Assembly: GCA_001600355.1 (NCBI GenBank)
Contig: BCJU01000002.1
Coordinates: forward strand, 2,232,001-2,296,000
DNA from: Meira nashicola
Lineage: Eukaryota; Basidiomycota; Exobasidiomycetes; Exobasidiales; Brachybasidiaceae
DNA: 64,000 nt
Direction of reading: 5' to 3'
Positions 29,401-39,400 of the stretch are shown here, piece by piece. How positions within the stretch are numbered: the first letter of the stretch is position 1; each line of letters begins with the position of its first letter. The position numbers were made by a program, and so were the translations under genes. The notes under the pieces are model-generated. The model had not been told where the DNA came from and searched no databases. It saw only the letters and a program-made list of their open reading frames with translations.

Positions 29401-30468
29401 CAACAAGGTCTTCAAGGCTTGAAGGATTTAATTGTGACTATTCGTAGAAATTCGACAACGATGAATTATCGAGACGAAGCGCGAACTTCTCAAGTCTCTC
29501 TTCGTGGCTCGTTTGGTGAATCTTCTTCAGAGATTAGCGGTGGACGGAAAACTCCATCAGGACGTATAGTCAATCCTCTATTGGGATCGGGCACCGGAAC
29601 AGAATCACCGGCAAAGCCTCCTTATCTGAATAACTTGGAAGCAAATACTAGCTCAACATCACTGCAGCGGCCCAATACTAGGATCCCAAAAAGTAGCGGT
29701 TCATATGATGCGGATGGGGAGAAAAGTGCTGCAGATACAAGACCTTCAAGACGTTTTATCCGATTTGCCAGAGCTTCCTCGAGCAGTAGCGCATTTTCTC
29801 TAGATGGAAATGGTCAAGAATCAAGCATAGACAGTACTTGGACTGAAGCAGAGCTTAGCACGACCAATTTAGGGGACATTTATAGCTATAATAACTCTCA
29901 CATCTTTGACGCACAACCTTCCAAGACCATATCACAGGCACACAGACGAACTATTTCCATGCTTTCAAGAGCTTTACCTATAGCAACACGAAAGAATGAT
30001 CGTTTTACGGGCTGGAACGGTTTCTCAAGTAGTAACAATCTTCCATTAGCATCTCATTCTAATCATCTTGAAAATGATAGTGTTTTCGGCAATTTGCGAA
30101 ATAATAGGAGCGAAGCACATCTTACCTCAACAACATCTATTCCACCCTTTCCGCGAACGATGAGTGAAGAAGGTCGATTGAAATCACCTGGAGCTTTTGA
30201 AGAAAGTGGTGGTAAATCGAATGAAAGTGATTGGACTTTACACGAAGCACCTTCCTCCGCCGCCGCAAATCGCATGAGAGTCATGTCAGCTGATCATCTT
30301 GATTTGGCTGCTCAAAAGCAGGCTGAAGAAGCATCGGAAGCTTTTAGAAAATTAGCCATGAGATCGGAAGCAATGCCAAGCTTGAACAGGTATTTAGATA
30401 CCACTAAAGCGCGATGCAGGGAAAGCTTAACGATGTTAAAGGATTTAGAAGGACAAATCCGACGATAA
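26434..30468 (+). CDS. Unknown 1344-aa Ser-rich protein with WDDD motif and coiled coil
   Basis: I do not recognise a family. The intronless frame starts at an ATG at 26434. The N-terminus has an acidic segment (GFDSDFDDNESLPDL) followed by AESWDDDFIF with Trp109 and Asp110-112. Residues of about 130-720 are low complexity (Ser, Gln, Lys, Thr). A helical, probably coiled-coil block lies at about 726-800 (GIEELKGLRDAYHRILDRLD; YVYGSWWECAEVLIGLADG), and a second helix ends the protein at about 1285-1344. Several basic-Ser blocks (RRTISML, RRMSSQS, RRNSTTM) look like phosphorylation targets. There is no membrane segment or enzyme motif. The next gene downstream, BYR4, carries a similar N-terminal ENWDDD motif, which hints at a related scaffold or SIN/spindle-pole role; this is speculation. 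Confidence 0.8.
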   Translation: MFERKSVRVQPQAAPSSSASSKRTAGQNTLSTSSRKSASGSPAKGDFLGTDEGYESEGNLSIAASFTRTTAALNLGFDSDFDDNESLPDLTPAKPIQGLQGGQTVAESWDDDFIFTSAGEGNAESSKTSGPSKDRSNLTRDNFSEEEEISNWDSEGSEGSIKALDNTKQNQSGKNRLFRTASSQTIVPNSGQENDSQSQSSKQALSNRAKNSDNSTHDKKTQDIPSKQGHSAALQSSSQPRQYEISSQPTTPTSKKRWPLSKQSHKDAVKVAVPTVASQSVLLALSSDRPLGDTNRGKSPETPKHQAKATRKQSTAAQTNDVQTGGDHDSSISKRKSFGLGEKTWSKLLQSKLQRKKEQSAQNASYDQKPSEMKASTQIERPSLVQDSQKASIPSRKIVEPSYKTFPTITENSTIRANETLKTSNRVPERPPVRQAQSRPSLSGTFEQSNKVSSNTAQRSPAKEEYWYGSISEHRQWASRLNKESPPRRGTVRKKDEGSNHTSINSMPFSEQLEEKRIGKRKMDIEEKNSSHGIVNGNSPKSLDRPTRAMPSESTRKDSSRPGVYQNRSASDSTTISVTSSIDYDKSSMAGSNLTDTSTDSSVAISSPLVTQSHTPKIQIIRQLPSDVESLPSSTDSKLSRTRRPPPVSSGIGSLTRRQAAMQLQEMSLHDRSASRQEWLDDDDDLNGSDSRSVSSRKSDGDTSVKSSKAGDLKIPSRISKAQEGVRADMMRIRNFATGIEELKGLRDAYHRILDRLDDHAEIEKTAAMKVETLRLELEHSEYVYGSWWECAEVLIGLADGKNELENASEERQSETKGEVNSLDQVISNDRFSTVRRSNNEKAKSVTNSRASSSASRYVHPERERDILAAMLAGTPPEQASPSRSSVMLPRNRTTSVDTPSSRDPHLEGRTIRDNRRMSSQSVIVQSRRRTSDPDPGKEKGKEAGLDVQQHLPFNPAQNTSKAQLDHLKNNNRVMRQTSGGRRHLRSAGQQGLQGLKDLIVTIRRNSTTMNYRDEARTSQVSLRGSFGESSSEISGGRKTPSGRIVNPLLGSGTGTESPAKPPYLNNLEANTSSTSLQRPNTRIPKSSGSYDADGEKSAADTRPSRRFIRFARASSSSSAFSLDGNGQESSIDSTWTEAELSTTNLGDIYSYNNSHIFDAQPSKTISQAHRRTISMLSRALPIATRKNDRFTGWNGFSSSNNLPLASHSNHLENDSVFGNLRNNRSEAHLTSTTSIPPFPRTMSEEGRLKSPGAFEESGGKSNESDWTLHEAPSSAAANRMRVMSADHLDLAAQKQAEEASEAFRKLAMRSEAMPSLNRYLDTTKARCRESLTMLKDLEGQIRR

Positions 30469-31165
30469 TTGAAGTTGTGGGGTTTACCGTGAGATGTATT
30501 TTCATATCTTTTACTCAGCTGTATTTTTATTAGTTCACGAATGCATTCTATCTTCAGCACGATTACCTGCACAAAAGTGAAATATCAAGCTTCATCGCTA
30601 TAAAGGGGTCCGCTCCTTTTTGAGATAAAATTGTGAGCCAAAAAAATGTTACCATCTCATAGCCCCATAACACACAAAGGGGTTTTTGTCGCCGTGTTTT
30701 GGATCCAAACGACATAGAGACCAGGCACCATTGTGCAGGATACGTATACACACACAATCATGAATTACGCAAATTTACACAGGCGGTATGCCTAGTCTTT
30801 TTGCATTTGCATCTAGCGCTGCGCCGACGCTGAGACGCGATGCGGTGCGTGTTTTGTATCAGCGGAGATTCAATTTACTGAAAGTCAATCTTTGTGACAA
30901 GGAACCACCATCGGATGACCATCAGATCGTACATAATCGTGTGAGATCTTGATTTTTGTGGCTGGTTTACTTTTGCTCTGGCTTAGATACAATTCTTCGA
31001 TATACGGTCACCACTTTGAAAGGTTTGTGGCAGTGTCATCCAAAACGTGTACATTGCAATACAATTTGCGCAATTTACAGAAAGCATCATGAACGACGCA
31101 CTACCAAATTAAACAAGGCGGGAGCCATCAGTGAAACAATATAAATCGCCTTCGCATACCCAATC
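30469..31165. other. Intergenic region upstream of BYR4
   Basis: About 700 bp between two same-strand genes. A GC-rich patch at 30813-30851 (TAGCGCTGCGCCGACGC) stands out from the AT-rich background. It should hold the terminator of the upstream gene and the BYR4 promoter. I see no gene. Confidence 0.5.
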
Positions 31166-34009
31166 ATGAAAATGTCTACTCCTGGCGACATTATCGACAA
31201 CCCTGCCTCGCCTGAAGTGGAAAATTGGGATGACGATGGCGATCTAGACTTTTCCGATGTTGATACGAGAGAAGCTTTACTATTGCCTTCTTCTCGAAGA
31301 CCGTCAATGGATCCTCTAAGGACTTCAGCTGATGATGATGATGCTAAAATTGTGGATAATGTAAAGGAAGAGTCTCACAATGACGAAGAAGAGGACGAAG
31401 ATCAAGGGGACACGTTGAAAGTATCTGATTTGACAATTGAAACCTTGGCACAATTGGCAACCTATGCCAAAAAGAATAAATCAGCTAGTACCGAAGCGAC
31501 GAATGCAAGCAAAGTTGACGATCTGGCTGATCTCAATCAGAATTCTTTAGATCATCTTGATGATCAGCACAACGAAAACAAAGAAACTGACGAACAAGTT
31601 GGCGGCGACGATTGGGATGAAGGTCTTGAGATTCCAAATTCATTCTCTTTACAGTCTCTTAAAATTAGACATAGCAGTAGTGCTAGTGAGATTGATTTCG
31701 AAACGCCTAGCCAAACATCAGCAAGTGATGCAACATCATTGAGCATCACTAGCGATCATCAAGAAGATATGAGCGCTGATCAATCGCTTGCAAGTAAAAA
31801 TAAGAGCGAAGGAAAGGCACGAGAAGTGGATGAAAGTGCTTCTGGAACTCCCATTCATACCTTCGCAAAAGCATATCAAGACGATGACGATGAAGATGGC
31901 TTCTACCTTCCCGATCAAATGCACGCTTTACATCTTACTGCAAATTTGAACAGAGGTGCCAATCGTGATGACATGGAAAGGCAAAGTGTGATTTCTTCGC
32001 ATCCGAGTGAAGAAGGCTGGGATAGCTCATCTCCCTCTAAGCAAAAACAAAATTATGCTGATCCATCAGAAAGGGGATCAGCCGCAAGTGATTTGGGAAA
32101 TGATGTGACGGAAGAAGATTTTGATGAACTTGACTTTGATTCACTTCATCACGATCAGGGTAATCTTAAGCAGCTTGAAGGAGCACCACAAAAGCCCATA
32201 AGTTTTGCTCAGCAGTTACAAGCACGACTCAATGCACGTAAATCATCATCTAAAAAGAACAAAGGTGAAGGAGGCAAGGAAGGGGGAGTGAATCATGGAG
32301 AGACAGAATTAACATCAGGCTTGGTGATCACAGATGATCTGGATCTTTCACCGAGTAGGCTTAAAGCTAGAAGTTTGAGTAGCCGATTACGCGAAGCTGC
32401 ACATCTTCGTCGAAAGCGAAATGGCGACAGACAAACGCAATCTTCTTTTCTGGATAATAAGAGTAAGCACAAAGAACAAGCCGAGAGCGCTGATGATCGA
32501 GCAAGCGTTACTTCTTCCGGTACGAAGGCTTCTAAGGATCGTTTAGGTGTTGGAAGTATCATTAAAAGGGCTTCTTCACCAATTCTAAAGAGTAACAAGA
32601 GATCATTCGGACAAAGGGAAGGCTTACCAGATTCTTCAGGTGGTACAAAATCATATGTCGGTCAATGGACGGAAACATTGGCCAATCGATTTTCTAGCTC
32701 ACGACCGTCTACACCTACTCGAGCACAACCAGTAAGTGGCAGAGTAGCCACTCAACAAGCCGGAAGCATGGGTTATGCGATGCCCACTGCGGCCTCACTT
32801 GCGCGTCTTTCACCTTCTCAAGAGAGGGATTCGCGATCATCAACCTTGTCTGCAAATCAAGCTCCAAAAGTTATGCGTAAGCCACGCAAACCGCGGAAAT
32901 ATGGCGATGGAAAAGAATTGGAGGATATTGCTGATTTGCCTGTGCCAAGGTCACCGTCTATCAAAACTGAAAGTGTGTCGGGTAACAGAAAAGCAAAAGC
33001 TTCGAAGAAAAACTTTCAGTCGCATCAGCAATCAGTTGTTGAAGGAAGTGAATCGGCAAAAGGCTCAGGTAAACACCGTAAAAAGAAACAACCAATCTTG
33101 ATTCGAAATCTTGGCGGATCAGGTTCATCTTCGAAAATGGTTGGTGATATGCGATGGAATCCTACTTTGAAGAAATGGGAAGGGAATGAACAAGAGGGAC
33201 GCGATTTTGAGAATGCTATTCGTGGCACAGGTAGACCGGCTTTGATCTCTCATTTATCATTTGGACCGATGAAAATTTCTTCAGACCCGATGAGCCCACC
33301 GCCAGTTATTGTTTCTTCTTCAAACTTTAACACTGCTCTTTTGGCCTCTCCTCCTTCGATCAATAATCCTTCGGCTACACTTAATGTTGTTGGTGGAATG
33401 GTGTTTGATCCGATCAAATTATGTTGGATGCGACAAGATGGACAAGAAGAAGAAGACCCTTTTGAGACTTTGGCTGATGAATCTGGATCTGAATCGGAAA
33501 ATGATGAAGGAGAAGTTGGCACAGAAGAAGAGTTGCGACACAGGAAGATGCGACAGCGCACTGCATCAGCAGAAGCTTTGCGAACTGTTCGGCAGTCTGA
33601 TCCTCCTATGGGCCCGGACGGAGATGTGCAACTTGTTCGAGATAGTGATGGTGATGTAGGAACGTATCATACCATTAGTCAAACAATCCGGTCTAGCGTA
33701 TCGTTTGAGAAGTCCAAAGTTGTTGATATTCCAGCCCATTTACGAGGCAAAATTCCTGAATCTGTTTGGAATGCATCTATTGTTGCCCAACGAAGACATA
33801 ATCAAGAGATGGCAGGCTTCCGACTACGTGATAAAGGGGTAAGTGGAAGTGCAACACCTTTATCCAACAGCTCAATATCAACCGTAAGTTCACCAAGATC
33901 TCTTTCTCGAGGAGCTAATTCAGATCGTCAACGGGTGCAATTACGTAAGCGGGAAGGCCCGCTTTATTTGATTCAATCTTTATCTCGGATGGCTACCAGA
34001 GGTCCTTAA
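31166..34009 (+). CDS. BYR4: BYR4/BFA1, GAP subunit controlling septation and mitotic exit
   Basis: Predicted 947-residue protein. Byr4 (Bfa1 in budding yeast) partners Cdc16/Bub2 to form the GTPase-activating complex that restrains the Spg1/Tem1 GTPase at the spindle pole body. The N-terminus has an ENWDDDGDLDFSD acidic motif (Trp21), common in this family. The diagnostic block is C-terminal, about 640-880: QPILIRNLGG, DMRWNPTLKKWEGNE, GRPALISHLSFG, GGMVFDPIKLCWM and VDIPAHLRGKIPESVW. Between them are Ser/Lys-rich linkers with KPISFAQQLQARL at about 350. Intronless; the start is the ATG at 31166, with another in frame at 31172. Confidence 0.88.
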   Translation: MKMSTPGDIIDNPASPEVENWDDDGDLDFSDVDTREALLLPSSRRPSMDPLRTSADDDDAKIVDNVKEESHNDEEEDEDQGDTLKVSDLTIETLAQLATYAKKNKSASTEATNASKVDDLADLNQNSLDHLDDQHNENKETDEQVGGDDWDEGLEIPNSFSLQSLKIRHSSSASEIDFETPSQTSASDATSLSITSDHQEDMSADQSLASKNKSEGKAREVDESASGTPIHTFAKAYQDDDDEDGFYLPDQMHALHLTANLNRGANRDDMERQSVISSHPSEEGWDSSSPSKQKQNYADPSERGSAASDLGNDVTEEDFDELDFDSLHHDQGNLKQLEGAPQKPISFAQQLQARLNARKSSSKKNKGEGGKEGGVNHGETELTSGLVITDDLDLSPSRLKARSLSSRLREAAHLRRKRNGDRQTQSSFLDNKSKHKEQAESADDRASVTSSGTKASKDRLGVGSIIKRASSPILKSNKRSFGQREGLPDSSGGTKSYVGQWTETLANRFSSSRPSTPTRAQPVSGRVATQQAGSMGYAMPTAASLARLSPSQERDSRSSTLSANQAPKVMRKPRKPRKYGDGKELEDIADLPVPRSPSIKTESVSGNRKAKASKKNFQSHQQSVVEGSESAKGSGKHRKKKQPILIRNLGGSGSSSKMVGDMRWNPTLKKWEGNEQEGRDFENAIRGTGRPALISHLSFGPMKISSDPMSPPPVIVSSSNFNTALLASPPSINNPSATLNVVGGMVFDPIKLCWMRQDGQEEEDPFETLADESGSESENDEGEVGTEEELRHRKMRQRTASAEALRTVRQSDPPMGPDGDVQLVRDSDGDVGTYHTISQTIRSSVSFEKSKVVDIPAHLRGKIPESVWNASIVAQRRHNQEMAGFRLRDKGVSGSATPLSNSSISTVSSPRSLSRGANSDRQRVQLRKREGPLYLIQSLSRMATRGP

Positions 34010-34370
34010 GCTTTTCGAATATTTATTTTTCTTCTCTTTATTTACTTACGACTTTGCTAATCGAACATGAATGTATTTTTATTCAATTTTTAATGACTAT
34101 TATGACTTCTTCTCTTGAAATCTCTACGGTTTAGTAAGCACAATTGATTCCAAGTAAAGTTTCCGGCATATTCTCCGGAGAAAGCTAAAATAATTCAAAT
34201 TTGCTTCTAGTATGGGTCCATGGAACTTCTTCGTTGACATTTTCTATTTAAATCAAACCTTTTCTTAATTTCTATGAAGGATGTACATAGCTTAAATGTT
34301 TAGCGTAAAATGACCGGTACTTGTGTTAACGGCGCGACTGGCTCTTCTTTATCTGCATAAAAAACACGAC

Positions 34371-34390
34371 CCGGATTGACTTTAATCCGG
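34371..34390. repeat. Small inverted repeat CCGGATT-N6-AATCCGG
   Basis: Seven-base arms CCGGATT and AATCCGG flank six bases. The word CCGGATTG also recurs as a direct repeat at 34387. It lies about 360 bp past the BYR4 stop. It could be a hairpin near a transcript end or a CGG-type Zn2Cys6 site; neither is established. Confidence 0.35.
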
Positions 34391-35942
34391 ATTGCATATA
34401 CTAGTCTATCATTTGAACTTCACATTCTTTTATTTTTGCTAACGTATTTGACATGATTTAAAGTATCTTTCAATAACATACACCTCTAATTACTCTATAG
34501 GTTCTTAATGATAGACTTTGATCATAATCGTTTTTTTTTTCCTTCAGATGCTCTTATCATTTTATTGATGTCAAAGGTCGCACGATCGACGTTGCAGCAT
34601 GCACAGCGAGCGCCTTGTTTGAAGATCGGAGTTGGCCTCGTGAGACAATTTTATATCGTAATAAAGTACATGTAATTTACGAATTTTAATTAATATGTAT
34701 ATGAATACACTTACGAATTTAAAAAGTAAAGAAATTAAAACAATGTGGGGTAAATGGAAGTTTTTTTTGTTCATTTGTCTCTTTTTGCAAATTGAGCAGG
34801 CTGTAAGTGCTTGCTGCTTGGCATCATTGGTACATAAAAATCGTAAAAGTCTCAGTCGGAGTTGATTTAGATGCGGGCGTGGGAAATAAGAGTATTATTA
34901 GGTTCTGGCAGCAATCGTACGATATAGTGCATATCGGCTGCGTTGTTTATTAAATAGCGCGCGCGTGGGGTTGTAGTTCTGACGTTTCTGTTGCATTTCA
35001 TCGTGGTACGATCAGAGGTAAAACTTTCGGGGCTGCATGAGCAAGTGTTCTGTTTTCCCATACATGTACAAATAAGCGGAAAACGAGATAGGCTAAAAGA
35101 AGAAAAAAAGGTAGATGCCGTACTGTACCCAAGCTTTGTCAATACAACAATGTACGTCAATCTGCTGCAAGGTAGAGCATTTATCGTTATTGATAAAAAA
35201 CCCTACACTTTCTGTGAACAGTGCTCTTTGGCCTATTCCCAAAGACCGGAGGACCTTCTATCCGGATCGTTCAAAAGGTGCATGATGCAAGTAGCCAAAA
35301 GGATGAAAATTTGAGCGATCTGTTGGCACATATATGATTCTGGGGTTGCACAGTGGCAGTCTGTGCATGTTGCATGCGTAGTTTCCCCGCAATAAATCAC
35401 ACGAACTTCGCAATCGCTAAAAGAAGAAAAAAAAATGCACCAAAAAAGCACTCCTTTATCGCTGCGTGCCTGGTCCTGCATTTTCTCAAAAAGTGTTTTC
35501 TTCTTTGTCCCCTTTTTCGCTGCCACCTTTTTGACAAAATGAATTCATGATCAAAAGAGAGATGAAGTACCTATTCATTGAAAGAGCAAAATGCGATTGA
35601 TTTAGCGTTTTTATCAATTTACGAAACGGCTTCATTTGTCAATAAACGGCAGGGGTCCAGAACACCTTTTTTTTAATCTTAATCGGCGACTGCGTCTTTA
35701 GGATTTTTTTCGTTCGCCTCGAAGTTTCGCCGTCCTTTTGATCTTTTCTCAATTTTCGCTTGGATGTAGGCTTGTTTTAGGGTTCAGAATCTGTTTGTAG
35801 GTGGATGTAGAAATCAAGATGGAGTTGTTCATATGGGAAATATATGCATTCATGCGGGGGTACCATAAGAGTGAATTTTCAGCTCAAGAAGGAGAGAACC
35901 CCGCATTTGACAGAAAGAAGAATTTGGGCAAGTGACCTACAT

Positions 35943-35962
35943 ACACACACACACACACACAC
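35943..35962. repeat. (AC)10 microsatellite
   Basis: Ten uninterrupted AC units in the gene-free region about 530 bp upstream of the Tag1-like gene. Simple repeat with no further evidence of function. Confidence 0.9.
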
Positions 35963-36490
35963 TCGCCGCAATGATCACTTACCGTATGATCTATTGAACC
36001 AAAGACGGGTAAGATTGCCTCTTTTCTCCCATCGTTTGTTGAACCCCGCTTCAAGGCAATTGTACTTTGGGTTGTCAAGCAAACAAAAGCAAAGAAAAAA
36101 CTCCGTACGCTTTCCAAAGGATCTAACAGAGGTTTCAACCCGGATCTCTGCCAATCGGTAGCAGAATCAGGTTCGGTCAATATTTGCGGGGCCAGAACAG
36201 AGCTTTAACTTGTCTGAATATACGCTTCCGGTGACATCTAATCATAGGCTGACTTTACTTCTCGTCATTTTCATCACCATCACTCCGTCAATTCGACTTT
36301 CCTTCACCCTTTTTTTCTCGTCACTCACGCTTTCTCAAGTTCGAAAAGGTTAAAGTAAGAGGCGGTATACCCAACCAGCCGATCAGGTTGGTAAATCAAT
36401 ACCAGTAATTATTCAATAGGTCGATCAATCTATCAAAAAAACAATACGCATATATTCACCCTTTCTGTCCGCCCGCCAACCTTCGACATC

Positions 36491-39400
36491 ATGTCTGCGG
36501 AAAATGTTCGAAGGGATAGCTCCTCCTATGGATCACAAAATGAATTAGTTCAAAGGAGAAGTAGGAACAGTCAAGATTCAAGGGGAAGACAACAAAGTGA
36601 CATGTATCAACCTGGAATGCCAATCGGTTACATGGCAGCTCGTGGAACGCCTTATGAACGAAAATATTTCACTCGTAAACTTGGATTTTGTTGTTTATTC
36701 TTGGCGCCTCCAATCCTTGCCGTCGTTGGTGTGATCGCATTAGTGCCAGTTTTATATGCTATCGCTAATCATGCACTTCATACAGCTCAATTACACATTT
36801 ATGAATCCAACATTACTAATATTCAAAATGACAGTTTTCCGATCACAATTATGGGTCAAGCAAAAAAGACGGGTATCTTCCCTGCAAAGTTGTACTTTCG
36901 CAAACCCGTCAACGTTTATTGGATGACAACAGGAACGCCTATGCGTGAATTGCATTTAGGATACTTTAATTTGGCTCCTTTAGGTGCAGCTGCAGGTCAT
37001 GCGAGTATCAATCAATTAACTCATTTCACCATCACTGATGTCGACGGTTTCGGAGAATTTTCCAAATTCCTCGTTACCCAACCTGAATTCACATGGAAGA
37101 CAGTTTGTGATGAAGTGCATGCAGAAGGTTTTGCATTCTTCCCAGTTTACAAACAATATAAATTCGTCAAACATGTCATATTTAAAGGTATTGATAATTT
37201 CCATGATATCAAAATTTTGGATCTACAATTACCAGGTGATGATCCTCAAGGTGGTATAACGGCAATCGCCACTTCTTCTTTGGTCAATCCGTCACCGTTT
37301 GGTGTAGAAGTTGGAACTTTGAATTTAGGGTTATACTACAAAGAACATTACGTCGGTCCTGTTAGTGTTGATAATCTCAATTTGACCGCAGGTATTAATG
37401 TAGTCACCCTTCGAGGTCGGGTTTTGCCTGCTCAAGATAATCAAACCGCTTTAAATATTTTGGGAGAATTATTTACGAATTATATCAACAGTGATTTGTC
37501 AATCGTCGAAGCTCGTGGTATTTCTACTACACAAGCAAATGGTGATATCATCAGTTGGCTCACAGTTGGTCTACAAGAATTAAAGGCGCAAATTCCATTC
37601 ATTCCGCCAGAACCAATCAACCCAATCAAAGGTATCACGATCGATTATGTCAGTTTGGTGTATAAACGTGATTTACCCTACAATCCCGACTAATTCTCCA
37701 ACGATTTGAAGGGAAAACTTTCTGTTCCTTTCGGTTTCTCTCTCAACGTTCTTGATCTCTCTACAGTTTTGAATATCGAATCTATGGGCGCAGCAATAGG
37801 AACAGTTTATTCGCCTTATGGTAATTCATCAACGGTTGTTTATCTTCAAACGCAAAGAGAAACTGCAGCTGATATCACGATCGCTTTACCGCCATCACAA
37901 TTATCCTTGCCAAACAATACCGACGCGGCAAAGAAACAATTGATCGAATTCCAAAATAATTTCTTGTATTCCGAATCAGCAAGTTTCACGGCAGCCGGTT
38001 CAGCAAAAGCCATTACTGATACTCCTGTAGGACGTATTTTGCTCAACGGTATTCGATTCTCAGTTGGCACTGGATTGGCTGGTTTATCAGGTTTAACAAA
38101 ATATCCAACGATCATTAACAGTGTTGATGTTGTTGGTGGTGCACCAGATGCAATTAGTTTGGTTGTTGGAACGACAGTCGTTAATCCTTCCAATTTGAAT
38201 TTATCAACGGGTGATGCTACTTTCCAATTGGAAAATACAGTACCTGTCGGTAATGTCACGTTGCCTGGATTGAATTTGAAGATCGGAAGAAATGATATCA
38301 ATGCAACTTCATTCTTTGATCCTAATCGTTCTCCAAAAGGTATTGAAGCTTTGAACAGATTCGTTTCAGGTCTAGATACCAACCTTAACATTACCGGTTT
38401 CTCAGGTTCAAGTGAAATTGTTTCTTTGGATCCTTCACTTCAGGGTATTCGTCTCAATGCCACACTTCCAGGTCTTCAACAAAAGATTGTTCAAACAGCT
38501 AATTTGACAGTTTTGGATAGCACAGGTGTTACAAGTGATATTGCTGATTCTCATGTGGCTGCATATAATCCTTTCACTGCTCCTTTGACTATCACTCATA
38601 TTTCGGCAAATGCTTCTTCTCACGGTATTTATATCGCTAATATTGACACAGCACTCAACTTCCCTGCAGCTGGAAGATCGATCACAATTTCACCCGTCGT
38701 TCCTTTGGCTTTAAATCTTTATCCACCAGATTTATTTGCTCTTGTTCGTGCTCTTGCTATTCAATCCGGTCAAAATCCAGCTTATATTGATGGTGTTGTT
38801 CAATTAGGTGGTTTCACTTTAACTCCAACAACTGATCAAAATAATGGAACCACTCCAGCACGTAAGAGAAGCATTGATGATGATAATGAAGGAGATTACT
38901 TGGAGAAACGAAGTGAAGAAGATACCGATTCATACATTTTCGAAGAAGAAAACGAAATGGCTCAAATGTTGATGGGTGTAGGTTCTAATCCAGGTATTTA
39001 TGGAGATCATGAAGTATCATTCGAACGTGATTCAGAATTGGAAGAACAAACTGATGGACTTGCAAAGCGTGCTCATCCTTTGGTTTACGATTTTACAATG
39101 CAAAAGCGTGATAATTTGTACACTGGGTTCGATCTTACAACGTATGTAGCAAAAGCATTCGCAGTAGCAACAGCTGATTTAACAATTGTTTCTGACGTCG
39201 TTATTGGTGATTATGGTACAACATTGACATTCACTCAAAATGATGTACCTTTGGGAACGGATGTTACTTTGTTCAAACTTTTGCCCATTTTAGCTTTGCC
39301 AATCGTACAACGTATTGTAGACGGAGCTGTTTTGAATGTTGATCGTGTCACAATCACTGAAGCACGTCCAGACGGTTTCACTGCTTCATTACAAGGTGCA

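Larger units (their letters stand above)
34010..36490. other. 2.5-kb gene-free region
   Basis: The longest stretch without a supported gene. Open frames here are short, rich in rare residues and have no motif. It contains a hairpin at 34371-34390, long T/A runs, an (AC)10 microsatellite at 35943-35962, and the promoter of the Tag1-like gene at its right end (CT-rich leader before 36491). I could find no tRNA or transposon remnant by eye. A long noncoding RNA or a gene with small exons is possible but not supported. Confidence 0.5.

Noticed and set aside
34991..35314. 107-residue frame in the gene-free region
   Set aside because: No recognisable motif, no signal peptide, and no sign of splicing or neighbouring exons. 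Probably chance.
36121..36160. Possible tRNA B-box-like sequence (GGTTTCAACCCGG)
   Set aside because: It does not match GGTTCRANNCC and there is no A-box or acceptor stem at the right distance.
35844..36161. 105-residue frame across the (AC)n microsatellite
   Set aside because: Its length depends on the HTHTHT translation of the simple repeat, so it is not evidence of a gene.
37846..38391. 181-residue open frame antisense to the Tag1-like gene
   Set aside because: It mirrors codon structure of the coding strand, has no motif, and lies wholly inside a well-supported domain.
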